Shown: piece after piece, positions 1 through 11,612 of the stretch
How the letters are laid out: each line of letters opens with the position of its first letter
Position numbering within the stretch: the stretch's first letter is position 1
Source: Streptomyces zhihengii
GTDB lineage: Bacteria > Actinomycetota > Actinomycetes > Streptomycetales > Streptomycetaceae
Assembly (NCBI RefSeq): GCF_016919245.1
Contig: NZ_JAFEJA010000001.1
Span: 2,638,001-2,702,000 of the forward strand
Direction of reading: 5' to 3'
DNA length: 64,000 bases
Made by a program: the position numbers and the translations under genes
The notes under the pieces: generated by a model
The model's database searches: none
The model's input: the letters and a program-made list of their open reading frames with translations, nothing else
What the model was told of the DNA's origin: nothing

Positions 1-1315
1 CGAGCGCCCGGCGGAGGTCGCCGAGCAGGCCGAGCCGGTCGGGGGTGTTGCTGTCCCGCTTGGACTCGTACACCTCGACGCCCGTGCGGTCGCGCTTGGC
101 CTGGTACATCGCCACGTCGGCCCGGCGCAGCAGCCCTTCGGCGTCCAGGGCGTGGTCGGGGAAGACGGCGAGGCCGGCGCTGGCCTCCAGGACGAGGGTG
201 AGGCCGTCCAGGTCGAGCGGGGAGGAGAGTTCGGAGACGAGATGGCGCGCGACGCGCTGCGCGCTGGTGGTGGAGTCGGCGGTGGGCAGCAGGACGGCGA
301 ACTCGTCGCCGCCGAGCCGGGCCGCCTCGGCCCCGCGGGGCAGGGCGAGCCGGAGCCGGTCGGCTATCTGGAGCAGCAGCCGGTCTCCGGCGAGGTGGCC
401 GAGGGTGTCGTTGACGGAGCGGAAGCGGTCGAGGTCGATGAGGACGAGGGCCGAGCGGGCGCCGGACCGCTCGGCCTCCTCCAGGGCGGACCAGGTGCGC
501 TCCAGCAGCCACTGGCGGTTGGGCAGCCCGGTGAGCGGGTCCTTGAGCTGCTCCTCGGCCCTGGCCCGCGCTATCCACAGGGTGGAGTCGAGGGCGATCA
601 GCGCGACGGCGAAGAGCGGCAGCAGCATCGGCACGGCGACCGCGACGACGCAGATCAGCGGGGCGATGCAGACGAGGGCGACGGCGACCAGTCCCTGGCG
701 GACCAGGGCGGTGCGCGCGACGGTGGGCAGTCCGCCGCCCTGGGGGGTGAGGACGTACCACAGCAGCAGGCGGGTGACGGCGAGGTAGGCCGCGGCGGCG
801 AGCACGATCTCGGCGGCGGCCCCGACGCCCCACTCCAGCGGGTCCCAGGGGCGTTCGACGCTGGGGGTCACCCCGAAGGCGGCGAGCACGAGGGCGGCCG
901 CGCCGATGCCGAGGACGTCGACCGCTCCGTGCAGCAGGCCGTGGCGCCGGCGGCCGCGGCCCGCGGCGCCGACGAGGGCGACCACGGAGAGGCTGACGAG
1001 CGTGGCGGGCACCCAGCCGTAGAGGAGCAGGGCGGCGAGGGTGAGCGCGGCGCCCGAGCCGGTGCCGCCCCACCAGCGGTCGCGGCCGAGCATCACGAGA
1101 TGGCCGACGATGATCCCGGTGAGCAGCGCGAAGGCCCAGCCGGCGGTGGAGCCGGGGAAGAGCGCGCTGCGTTCCCGGACGGTGGTCACGACGCCGGTCA
1201 GGAGCAGGGCGCCGCCCGCCGTGACGACGGCGGCGGTGAGCCCGGGGGCGGTGCCCGTCAGTGCCGCGAGCGCGCGCGGTCGTGAGACCGGGGCGGCGCT
1301 ATCCGTCGGTTCCAT
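1..1315 (-). CDS. rmdB: Membrane-bound GGDEF (probable GGDEF-EAL) cyclic-di-GMP protein, 3' end outside window
   Basis: Read on the minus strand from an ATG at 1315 (an in-frame GTG lies at 1330). The first ~240 residues are hydrophobic, with several membrane segments separated by short Arg-rich loops. A GGDEF domain follows, with the active-site motif RLGGDEF (GGDEF at residues 335-339) and the preceding FRSVNDTLGHLAGD block. No RxxD inhibitory site is visible just upstream of GGDEF. The reading frame is open to the window edge, where the linker usual before an EAL domain begins (DRLGLLGDLRRAL). GGDEF domains make cyclic di-GMP and EAL domains degrade it; in Streptomyces this messenger controls the switch to sporulation. 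The position next to ligA and the architecture match S. coelicolor RmdB (recalled, SCO5495). The EAL half is inferred because it lies outside the window. Confidence 0.85.
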   Translation of the reverse strand, partial: MEPTDSAAPVSRPRALAALTGTAPGLTAAVVTAGGALLLTGVVTTVRERSALFPGSTAGWAFALLTGIIVGHLVMLGRDRWWGGTGSGAALTLAALLLYGWVPATLVSLSVVALVGAAGRGRRRHGLLHGAVDVLGIGAAALVLAAFGVTPSVERPWDPLEWGVGAAAEIVLAAAAYLAVTRLLLWYVLTPQGGGLPTVARTALVRQGLVAVALVCIAPLICVVAVAVPMLLPLFAVALIALDSTLWIARARAEEQLKDPLTGLPNRQWLLERTWSALEEAERSGARSALVLIDLDRFRSVNDTLGHLAGDRLLLQIADRLRLALPRGAEAARLGGDEFAVLLPTADSTTSAQRVARHLVSELSSPLDLDGLTLVLEASAGLAVFPDHALDAEGLLRRADVAMYQAKRDRTGVEVYESKRDSNTPDRLGLLGDLRRAL

Positions 1316-1672
1316 TCCCGTCCCTCTCACAGCCGGCGGTGCCGATGCCCGGGTTGTCTCCGGTCGTTCGTGTGCGGGGCCGCCGGTCGGCGGACGACCG
1401 GCGGTGGCTTTCCCCGTGCCTCGCCCCCACGGCCGAACGACCCCCGCGCAGCCGTGCACGACAGCGCACAGCTCAACAGTAGGACGCGGGAGGCACGGAC
1501 GGGCAGCGCTCTACAGCTCTTGCCCGAATGCGACCCGGCCACCCTTCTTCCGCTGATTTGCACGGAACGCGTGACCTGTACTCGGCGTTCCACCGGCGGC
1601 TGTTGGGGTGCTTTCCGGACGCGCGCGCCGCGGGGAGCGCCCTCGTGCGCCCCTGGTGTCGGTGACGTGTCG
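1316..1672. other. Intergenic region between rmdB-like gene and ligA
   Basis: No convincing gene. It must hold the 5' region of the rmdB-like gene and the 3' end of ligA. A perfect 10-bp stem with a 5-nt loop lies at 1380-1404 (arm CCGCCGGTCG). It could be a ligA terminator or 5'-leader structure; no T-run follows it. Confidence 0.4.
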
Positions 1673-4892
<3,220 letters not shown>

Positions 4893-4985
4893 CCGGGAAG
4901 CGTACGCGGCCCCGGCGGTCGGGCCGGGGCGGGGAGCCGCCCGCCCGACCCGGCCCCGGGGCCGCCCGGCCCCGGGCCGGCCCGC

Positions 4986-5684
4986 TCAGCGTCCGGGGCG
5001 GACCGTCAGGTCGTTGACCTCGGCGTCGCGCGGGAGGTCGAGCGCCATGACGAGCGCCGTCGCGACGGACTCGGGGTCGATCCAGCGCGCCTCGTCGTAC
5101 TCCTTGCCCTCCTGCGCGTGCACCTTCGCCTGCATGGGGCTGGCCGTGCGCCCCGGGTACACCGTGGTGACCCGCACCCCGGCCGGGTGCTCCTCGTGGC
5201 GCAGCGAGTCGGCGAGCGCCTTGAGCCCGTGCTTGGAGGCCGCGTACGCGCCCCACTGGGCGTGCGCGGCGAGCCCGGCGCCCGAGTTCACGAAGACGAC
5301 ATGGCCCTGGGCGACGCGCAGTTGGGGCAGGAACAGCCGGGTGAGCTCGGCGGGCGCGACCAGGTTGACGTCGAGCTGGTGGTGCCAGGTCTTCGTGGTG
5401 AGTTCGCCGACCTCGCCGAGGTCGACGACCCCCGCGATGTGCAGCAGCGAGTCGAGGCGGTCGGGCATCGTCTGGTGCCCGAGGGCCCAGGAGATGCGGT
5501 CGGGCTCGGCGAGGTCGGCGACGAGGGTGCCGGCTCCGGGGAACCGGGTCGCGAGCTCCTTGGCGCGGCCGGCGTCGCGCGCGACGAGGATCAGCTCGTC
5601 GCCGCGTGCGTGCAGCCGTCGCGCCACGGCCTCGCCGATTCCGGATCCGGCGCCGGTGATCAGGTGGGTAGCCATGCCCGCCAT
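4986..5684 (-). CDS. Short-chain dehydrogenase/reductase
   Basis: Classical SDR of 232 residues and probably a cytosolic NAD(P)-dependent oxidoreductase of unknown substrate. Visible are the dinucleotide-binding motif TGAGSGIG near the N-terminus, the LHIAGVVD segment in place of NNAG, FVNSGAG with the catalytic Ser, and the YAASK motif (Tyr and Lys of the active site). The PGRT segment after the active site is also typical. Translation may start at the first Met or three codons later (MATHL). It ends about 90 bp upstream of the MetE-like gene; a GC-rich self-complementary block (CGGCCCCGGGGCCG at 4951-4964) lies in that gap and may terminate transcription. Confidence 0.93.
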   Translation of the reverse strand: MAGMATHLITGAGSGIGEAVARRLHARGDELILVARDAGRAKELATRFPGAGTLVADLAEPDRISWALGHQTMPDRLDSLLHIAGVVDLGEVGELTTKTWHHQLDVNLVAPAELTRLFLPQLRVAQGHVVFVNSGAGLAAHAQWGAYAASKHGLKALADSLRHEEHPAGVRVTTVYPGRTASPMQAKVHAQEGKEYDEARWIDPESVATALVMALDLPRDAEVNDLTVRPGR

Positions 5685-5691
5685 GCTCGCA

Positions 5692-6231
5692 CTACCGCAC
5701 GCCCGCGCTCTCCTCCAGGTACGCGAGCGCCGACGCGCCGTCCTCCGCGAAGAACACCAGCTCGGTGAGGGGCAGCGGCAGGAAGCCCTCCTCGTCCATC
5801 CTGCGGAACTGCTGCTTCAGCCCGTCGTAGAAGCCCGCCGTGTTGAGCAGCACCACGGGCTTGGTGTGGTGCCCGTGCTTCTTGAACTCCAGGATCTCGG
5901 TGGCCTCGTCGAGGGTCCCCGTGCCGCCGACCATGATCACGATCGCGTCCGACCTGGCGAGCAGCTCCGCCTTGCGCTCGGCGAGGTCCCTGGTGATCAC
6001 CATCTCGTCGGCGACGGCCCGCGCGCTGGAGCGGAGGAACTCGACCGAGACGCCCACCAGCCGCCCGCCCGCCTGCGCGACGCCGTCCGCGACGACCTTC
6101 ATCAGCCCGACGTCGGAGCCGCCCCAGACCAGGGTGTGGCCGCCCTTGCCGATCAGCTCCGCGAATTCGCGGGCGGGGCCGGTGTAGCGCTCGTCGAGGT
6201 CGGCGGCGGAGAGGAAGACGCAGATGTTCAT
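5692..6231 (-). CDS. LOG-family (TIGR00730-like) Rossmann-fold protein
   Basis: 179 residues from the ATG at 6231; the frame continues upstream but that part is low-complexity and not protein-like. It has the LOG/lysine-decarboxylase-like Rossmann fold: MNICVFLSA start, LVWGGSDVGLMKVVADG with the conserved GGxxxGLM pattern, the R-K pair (DLAERKAELL), and MVGGTGTLDEATEI matching the PGGxGTxxE signature except for Val in place of Pro. LOG proteins hydrolyse cytokinin riboside monophosphates or similar nucleotides, releasing ribose 5-phosphate. The physiological substrate in Streptomyces is unknown. Only 7 bp separate it from the SDR gene on the same strand, so the two are probably co-transcribed. 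Confidence 0.88.
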   Translation of the reverse strand: MNICVFLSAADLDERYTGPAREFAELIGKGGHTLVWGGSDVGLMKVVADGVAQAGGRLVGVSVEFLRSSARAVADEMVITRDLAERKAELLARSDAIVIMVGGTGTLDEATEILEFKKHGHHTKPVVLLNTAGFYDGLKQQFRRMDEEGFLPLPLTELVFFAEDGASALAYLEESAGVR

Positions 6232-6625
6232 GCCGCCACCGTACGGGCCGCCGCTCCGGCTCCCGGCGGGAGGCCCGCCGGGGGCAGGCGCCGGGGGGCG
6301 GTGACGGGAGGCGGCGCCGGGGGACGGTGACGGGGGACGGCCCCCGGCCGGGAGGCCGGGGCGGGTCCGCCGGGCCCGACCGGGAGGTCGTCCGAAGATC
6401 GCCGGCAGCCCGCCGCGCACCGCCGGGCCCGCCCCGCGCGCCGGGTGCGGCCCCGTCGCCCTCCCGCCAGGACCACCCCGCGTGCCGCACAAGCACCCGC
6501 CGCGCACCGTCCACGCCGGCGGGACGCGCCCCCTCGGCCCACCCGCCGGAGAATTCCTCCGCCGCGCCGCAGGAATTCCTGCGCCTCGCCGATGAGTTCC
6601 GCCGCGTGCTCCGGTCAGCACTCGC
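6232..6625. other. Divergent intergenic region between LOG gene and hydrolase
   Basis: 394 bp without a convincing gene. The left two-thirds are GC-rich and low complexity. The right end holds two EcoRI-like palindromes (listed separately) just upstream of the hydrolase start, which probably mark its control region. Confidence 0.4.
6547..6583. promoter_or_regulatory. Paired palindromes upstream of hydrolase
   Basis: A perfect 16-bp palindrome CGCAGGAATTCCTGCG (6568-6583) follows an imperfect one, CGGAGAATTCCTCCG (6547-6561). The centres are about 21 bp apart, two helix turns, on the same DNA face. They lie 43-79 bp before the hydrolase ATG, which fits a two-dimer operator site. The regulator is unknown. 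Confidence 0.45.
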
Positions 6626-7423
6626 ATGGACAACCGCAGCAGCACCGTGAGCCTGACCACGTCGTCCGACGGCACCGCCATCGCCTGCGAACAGCGCGGC
6701 GCGGGACCGGCGTTGGTCCTGGTCGGCGGTGCCCTGTGCACCGCCGCCTCGGACGCGCCGCTGGCCGGCTTACTGGCGGCCGACTTCACCGTGTACACCT
6801 ACGACCGGCGGGGCCGCGGCGGCAGCGGGGACCGGTCCCCGTACGCCGTCGAGCGCGAGATCGAGGACCTGGCGGCGGTCGTCGCGCTGGCCGGCGGCGA
6901 GGTGATGGTGCACGGCATGTCGTCCGGCGCCGCGCTGGCCCTGCGGGCGGCCGCCGCCGGGGTCCCCGTCCGCCGGCTCTCCGTCTACGAGCCGCCGTAC
7001 GCGACCGGCCCCGAGGCCCGGACGGCCCATCTGGCCCGCACGCGGCGGCTGCGGGAGCTGCTGGCCGAGGGCCGCGCGGGCGACGCCCTGGCGGAGTTCC
7101 TGCGGGCCGTCGGGATGCCCGACGAGGCGCTGTACGGGCTGCGCCGGCTCCCCGTGTGGGCGGACATGGAGAAGCTCGCCCCCACCCTGGTGTACGACCA
7201 CGAGGTGCTGGGCGACGGCACGGTGCCGGTGGACGTGCTGGCGTCCGTGACCGACCGCGTGCTGGTCGTCGACGGCGGCGCCAGCCCCGCCCCGATGCGC
7301 GAGGCCGCCCGCAGCGTGGCCACGGCCCTCCCCCGCGCCCGCCACCGCACCCTGACCGGCCAGACCCACGAGGTGGCCCCGCACATCCTGGCCCCGGCGC
7401 TGGCGGCGTTCCTCGCGGAGTGA
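6626..7423 (+). CDS. Alpha/beta hydrolase with TTA codon
   Basis: 265-residue alpha/beta-hydrolase-fold enzyme. It has the DRRGRGGSGD oxyanion/turn motif at ~60-69, the nucleophile elbow GMSSG (Ser99), a late catalytic-Asp candidate in VLVVDGGASPAPM, and a terminal His candidate in LTGQTHEV. The substrate cannot be deduced. Codon 49 is TTA (6770-6772), a codon read by the bldA tRNA in Streptomyces, so translation may be delayed until differentiation. No strong ribosome-binding site is seen before the ATG. Two palindromes sit immediately upstream. It is divergent from the LOG gene and convergent with the sulfatase cassette, and probably part of the accessory segment. Confidence 0.9.
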   Translation: MDNRSSTVSLTTSSDGTAIACEQRGAGPALVLVGGALCTAASDAPLAGLLAADFTVYTYDRRGRGGSGDRSPYAVEREIEDLAAVVALAGGEVMVHGMSSGAALALRAAAAGVPVRRLSVYEPPYATGPEARTAHLARTRRLRELLAEGRAGDALAEFLRAVGMPDEALYGLRRLPVWADMEKLAPTLVYDHEVLGDGTVPVDVLASVTDRVLVVDGGASPAPMREAARSVATALPRARHRTLTGQTHEVAPHILAPALAAFLAE

Positions 7424-7631
7424 GGCGTCCGGATCCGGAGCGCCGCGAGCCGGAGCGCCCCGGCGCCGAAGCGCCGCCGAAGTCCTGGAGCACCTCGGCT
7501 CCGCAGCGCCGAAGCACCGCAGCGCCGAAGGACCGAAGCGTCACGAGCCGCGGCACCACGAGCCGCGGCCTCACGGGCCGAAGTGCCGGCCCCGGCGGGC
7601 CCCGGCGCTGCACGGCGGTGTACGGCGCGGC

Positions 7632-9656
7632 TCAGGCGCGGTGCGCCGTGAGGCCGTCGAGCGAGACGGTGCCGTCGTCGAGCCGGACGCTCGCGGCCCA
7701 GCGGTACCGGGCCCGCACGACGGGATCGCTCAGGTCGAGCGCGCCGCCGGTGTCGGCCGTGAAGAGGTACTCCCAGCCCCTGCCCTGGTCCGCGTAGGCC
7801 GTCGCCGCCGTCCCGCGGAGCACGAAGGCGAAGCGGGCGCCCGGGCCGGTGAGGTCGACGGTGCCGTCCAGGTTGTCCAGCGGTTCGGCCCCGGCCGTGA
7901 TCAGCCGGCCGCCCACACGCAGGTCCCAGCCGACCCGGTGGAGCCCGTTGTGGTAGCGGAACAGCAGGTAGTTGGCGGCGTCCTGGGCGACACCGACGAA
8001 GACGGTGTCCTGCGTGCCGGCCTCGGCGAAGGCCCCGGGGGCGAGCACCGCCACCGCCTCGTCGGAGCCGGGAGCGACGTCCGAACGGAACACCAGATGC
8101 GTCATCCGCCGCGCGCTCACGCTCAGCCGGCCGCCGTCCACGGCGACCGTGCCGGCCTCCGGGGTCACCGGCAGGACGCTCCAGCGCGCCAGACCCCCGT
8201 CGAAGGTCTCCTCCAGTTCGGTGACCGGGTACGCCCTTGCCCCGGGCGGGGCGGGCAGGACGCCGACGTCGGCGATGTGCGCCTCCAGCCGGGCGCGGAG
8301 GGCGCGGGTCAGCCCGGGGTGCCGGGCCGCGATGTCGGTGGTCTCGCCCGGGTCGTGGGCGAGGTCGTACAGCTCCGTCCGGCCGTCGCGGAAGTACCGG
8401 ACCAGCTTGTGGCGTCCGCTGCGGACGGCGGCGTGCGGGTGGGTCCGGCCGATGAAGTGCGGGTAGACCCAGAAGAGTTCGCCGCGTTCGGGCCGGCGGC
8501 CGGTACCGGTCAGCAGCGGTGCGATGCTGACGCCGTCGAACCGGCCGCCGGGTCTGCCGCCCGCGAGGTCGAGCGCGGTGGGCAGGAGGTCGATGGTGCT
8601 CACGGGCGTGGCCTCCCGGTGTCCGGCGCGGACACCGCCCGGCCGGTGGGCGATCAGCGGCACCCGGATGCCGCCCTCGTAGAGCTCGCCCTTGCCGCCG
8701 CGCAGGGGTGCGTTGGCCGGCCGGTGGGCGCCGCCGTTGTCCGCGGTGACCAGCAGCAGGGTGTCGCGGTCCAGCCCGAGACCGGCCAGGGTGTCGGCGA
8801 TCAGGCCGACCTGCGCGTCCACGCGTTCCAGCATCGCGGCGAGCACGGGCCGGTTCGGCGGCGCGTCGGCACCGGGCTTCGCCTCGTACTCGGCGACCAG
8901 GTCCGCCGGAGCGTCGAGGGCGGTGTGCACGGCGTAGTTGGAGACATGGAGGAAGAACGACTCGTCGCGGTGGCGGGTGATGTAGTCGGCTGCCTCCGCC
9001 GCCAGCCGGTCGGTGAGGTGTTCTCCCGGTTCCCGGGCCGGGAGGTCCGGCATGAAGGAGTACGGGTGGAAGTAGTCGCCGTCCGCGATGTACTTCTGCT
9101 CGCTGGCGATCACCTCGTCGAAGCCGTGGGCGTACGGGTTGCCGGGCCGCTGCTCGTAGGGGCCGCTGTAGGTCTCGGTGAGGTGCCACTTGCCGATCAG
9201 GGCGGTGGTGTAGCCGTACGGGCGGAGCACGTCCGGCACGGTGGGGACCGACGGGGAGAGGTGCTTGTCACTGGCGGCGTTCTCGCCCCGCAGGAAGTCG
9301 GTGATGCCGGTGCGCGCCGGATAGCGCCCGGTCACCAGCGCGGCGCGGGTCGGCGAGCAGAGCGGGGCGGCGGCGTACGCGTCGGTGAAGAGGGTTCCCT
9401 CGCGGGCCAGCCGGTCGATGCGGGGCGTCTCGTTGAACGTGTTGCCGTAGGCGCCGAGTTCGTACAGTCCGAGGTCGTCGACGGTGACGACGACGATGTT
9501 GGGAGGGCGGCGGCGCGGGCGGCCGGGACGCGGACCGGGGTCGCGGGGGTGCGGTGCGGCGGGCGGGGCGGCGGCGAGCTGGGCGGCGACGGCGGCGCCG
9601 GAGACGCCGCCGATGAAGCGGCGCCGGGTGGCGCCCGCCGGGACATGGCTGCTCAT
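7632..9656 (-). CDS. Tat-exported arylsulfatase with C-terminal beta-sandwich extension
   Basis: 674 residues. The N-terminus has a twin-arginine signal (RRRFIGGVSGAAVAA). The sulfatase domain follows (~52-460): NIVVVTVDDLG with the metal-binding Asp pair, then the sulfatase signature CSPTR with Cys100 as the residue converted to formylglycine, GKWHL, and TADNGG with metal-binding Asp/Asn. The last ~190 residues start at ELEETFDGGLARWSVLP and read as a LamG/concanavalin-like domain (LLFRYHNGLHRVGWDL), which may bind a carbohydrate or surface. It would hydrolyse sulfate esters outside the cell. It is the last gene of a minus-strand cassette behind a second sulfatase and a formylglycine-generating enzyme. 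Folding and modification before Tat export fits the cytosolic FGE next door. Confidence 0.93.
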   Translation of the reverse strand: MSSHVPAGATRRRFIGGVSGAAVAAQLAAAPPAAPHPRDPGPRPGRPRRRPPNIVVVTVDDLGLYELGAYGNTFNETPRIDRLAREGTLFTDAYAAAPLCSPTRAALVTGRYPARTGITDFLRGENAASDKHLSPSVPTVPDVLRPYGYTTALIGKWHLTETYSGPYEQRPGNPYAHGFDEVIASEQKYIADGDYFHPYSFMPDLPAREPGEHLTDRLAAEAADYITRHRDESFFLHVSNYAVHTALDAPADLVAEYEAKPGADAPPNRPVLAAMLERVDAQVGLIADTLAGLGLDRDTLLLVTADNGGAHRPANAPLRGGKGELYEGGIRVPLIAHRPGGVRAGHREATPVSTIDLLPTALDLAGGRPGGRFDGVSIAPLLTGTGRRPERGELFWVYPHFIGRTHPHAAVRSGRHKLVRYFRDGRTELYDLAHDPGETTDIAARHPGLTRALRARLEAHIADVGVLPAPPGARAYPVTELEETFDGGLARWSVLPVTPEAGTVAVDGGRLSVSARRMTHLVFRSDVAPGSDEAVAVLAPGAFAEAGTQDTVFVGVAQDAANYLLFRYHNGLHRVGWDLRVGGRLITAGAEPLDNLDGTVDLTGPGARFAFVLRGTAATAYADQGRGWEYLFTADTGGALDLSDPVVRARYRWAASVRLDDGTVSLDGLTAHRA

Positions 9657-9741
9657 GGGGACTCCGTACGTGGTCGGGTGACGGGCGGGCGACGGCGGGC
9701 CCGGGGCGGCCGCCGCGGGGTGCGGCGGCCGCCCCGGCGCG

Positions 9742-11478
9742 TCAGCGGCCGGCGGGTGTCCGGAGCACCAGGGGCACCTCCTCGCCCGGCCGGACGACGA
9801 CGGTCTCCCCGGTCCGCACGGTGGCCCGGCCGTCGGCGTAGGTGGTCCCGCGGACGGTGAACCGGAGCGGCTCCCTGCCCTCGCGCAGGGTGGCCAGCGG
9901 CGCGTCCACCTCGTCCAGCCAGCGGATCAGATCGCGTCCGAGGCGCTGCACCTGGTCCGGCCGCTCGCCCGCGAGGTCGCGTGTCTCGCCGATGTCGGTG
10001 GCCAGGTCGTACAGCTCCCAGGAGCGGTCCTCGTAGGAGTGGACCAGCTTCCAGCGGCCGGAGCGGATCACCGACTGCGGACGCTGGTCGCGGTCGCCCG
10101 CGATCAGGTAACCGGGCAGGTGCCAGAAGATCGCCTGCCGGCCGAGCCCGGCGCCGTCGCCGGCGAACAGCCCCTTCAGGGACACCCCGTCGACGGGCCG
10201 GGCGGCAGGCGCGGCCCCGGCGAGCGAGGCGATGGTGGCGTGGTGGTCGGCGGCGTACACCGGCGTGTGGTCGATCCGGCCGCCCTTCACCAGGGCGGGA
10301 TTGCCGCTCCAGGCGATCAGCGGGACGCGGATGCCGCCCTCCCGGAGCTCGCCCTTCTGGCCGCGCAGCGGGCCGTTGTCGGTGAAGTTCTCCACTCCCC
10401 CGTTGTCGGCGGTGAAGACGACGACGGTGTTGTCGGCGAGCGGGTGGCCGGGGTTGCGCGGGTCCGGGGTGGTCTCCAGGTGGCGCACCACCCGGGCGAC
10501 GCTCTGGTCGAGGCCCTCGACCAGAGCCCCGTACGCCGGGTTCGACGTGCTCGTACCCGGTGTCTTCGCCTTGTACGTGGCCAGCAGGTCCTTACGGCCC
10601 TGCGCGTCCCCGACCGGGGTGTGGACGGCGTAGGGGCTCAGGAAGGCGAGGAAGGGGTCCTGCTTGTTGCGGTCGACGAAGTCGATGGTGGCGTCGGCCA
10701 GCGCGTCGGAGACGTGCTTGTCCGTGCCCACCAGCGCGTCCAGCGCCGCCGGGTCGGTGCCCGCGCTCCAGGGGCGGATGTTCTCGTCGACGTAGGCCCG
10801 GGTGTAGTCGCCGGCGAAGGCGTCGAGGGCGGGGCCGATCTTCGGGCCGAACTGCCCGTCCTTCGCGTGGTAGGCGCCCGGGTCGCCGCTGGCCTGGCCG
10901 CCGATGTTCTCGTCGAAGCCGTGCTGCGCGGTGATGGCCTCGGCCGTCCGCGTCACATGGAACTTCCCGAGGTACCCGGTGGTGTACCCGGCGCCCTGGA
11001 GGCGCTCGCCGAAGGTGACGGCCTCCGGGGGCAGTGCGGTGGCGCCGTCGGGACGGCCCTGGGCGGGGCCCTTGAGCAGGGTGTCGTCGCCGCCGCGGTT
11101 GAGGTCGCCGACGAGGTAGATGTTGTTCTCCGCCCGGGGGGCGTAGAGCCCGGTGAGCAGGGCGGCACGGGTCGGCGTGCAGTTCACGGACGTGTACGCG
11201 TTGTCGAAGGCGACGCCCTCGCGGGCGATCCGCTCCAGGGCCGGTGTCTCGTAGAAGTCGCTGCCGTTGCCCTGGTTGGTGAGCGGGCTGCTCGTGCTGG
11301 TCCAGCCGAAGTCGTCGGCGAGGACGTAGACGATGTTGGGCCGCGGCGCCCGGGGCCCGGCGGCGCGGTCGACTCCGGGGGTGGCCGCGGCGGGCGCGCT
11401 GAGCGTCGTGAGCGTGAGGATCGCGGGGAGGGCGAGCAGGCCGAACGGGCGTGATCGTCGGGTGGGTCGGCTGGGCAT
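9742..11478 (-). CDS. Secreted sulfatase
   Basis: 578 residues with an N-terminal Arg-rich signal peptide (RRSRPFGLLALPAILTLTTLSAPAAA). The sulfatase fold begins at PNIVYVLADDFG (two metal-binding Asp), the modification signature is CTPTR with Cys100 as predicted formylglycine, and GKFHVT and FTADNGG supply the later active-site and calcium ligands. The C-terminal region ends with a short beta-rich stretch. It probably removes sulfate from an extracellular polysaccharide or small ester; the substrate is not evident. It lies 134 bp downstream of the FGE gene and 85 bp upstream of the second sulfatase, all on one strand, so one transcript is likely. Confidence 0.92.
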   Translation of the reverse strand: MPSRPTRRSRPFGLLALPAILTLTTLSAPAAATPGVDRAAGPRAPRPNIVYVLADDFGWTSTSSPLTNQGNGSDFYETPALERIAREGVAFDNAYTSVNCTPTRAALLTGLYAPRAENNIYLVGDLNRGGDDTLLKGPAQGRPDGATALPPEAVTFGERLQGAGYTTGYLGKFHVTRTAEAITAQHGFDENIGGQASGDPGAYHAKDGQFGPKIGPALDAFAGDYTRAYVDENIRPWSAGTDPAALDALVGTDKHVSDALADATIDFVDRNKQDPFLAFLSPYAVHTPVGDAQGRKDLLATYKAKTPGTSTSNPAYGALVEGLDQSVARVVRHLETTPDPRNPGHPLADNTVVVFTADNGGVENFTDNGPLRGQKGELREGGIRVPLIAWSGNPALVKGGRIDHTPVYAADHHATIASLAGAAPAARPVDGVSLKGLFAGDGAGLGRQAIFWHLPGYLIAGDRDQRPQSVIRSGRWKLVHSYEDRSWELYDLATDIGETRDLAGERPDQVQRLGRDLIRWLDEVDAPLATLREGREPLRFTVRGTTYADGRATVRTGETVVVRPGEEVPLVLRTPAGR

Positions 11479-11484
11479 GGGGAC

Positions 11485-11600
11485 CTCTCCTTCGGGCGGG
11501 GGCGGTTGGAGCGGGGCGGTTCCGGGCGAGGGCGGTTCCGGGCAGGGCGGGGCAGGGCGGTTCGGAGCGGGTGCATGTGGAGCGGGTGCGCTTCGGCGCG
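11485..11600. repeat. Degenerate GC-rich tandem repeat
   Basis: Between the FGE and sulfatase genes, short units built on GGGCGGTTCCGGGC/GGAGCGGG are repeated imperfectly. No gene is present. Confidence 0.4.
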
Positions 11601-11612
11601 GGTGCGGGGTCG

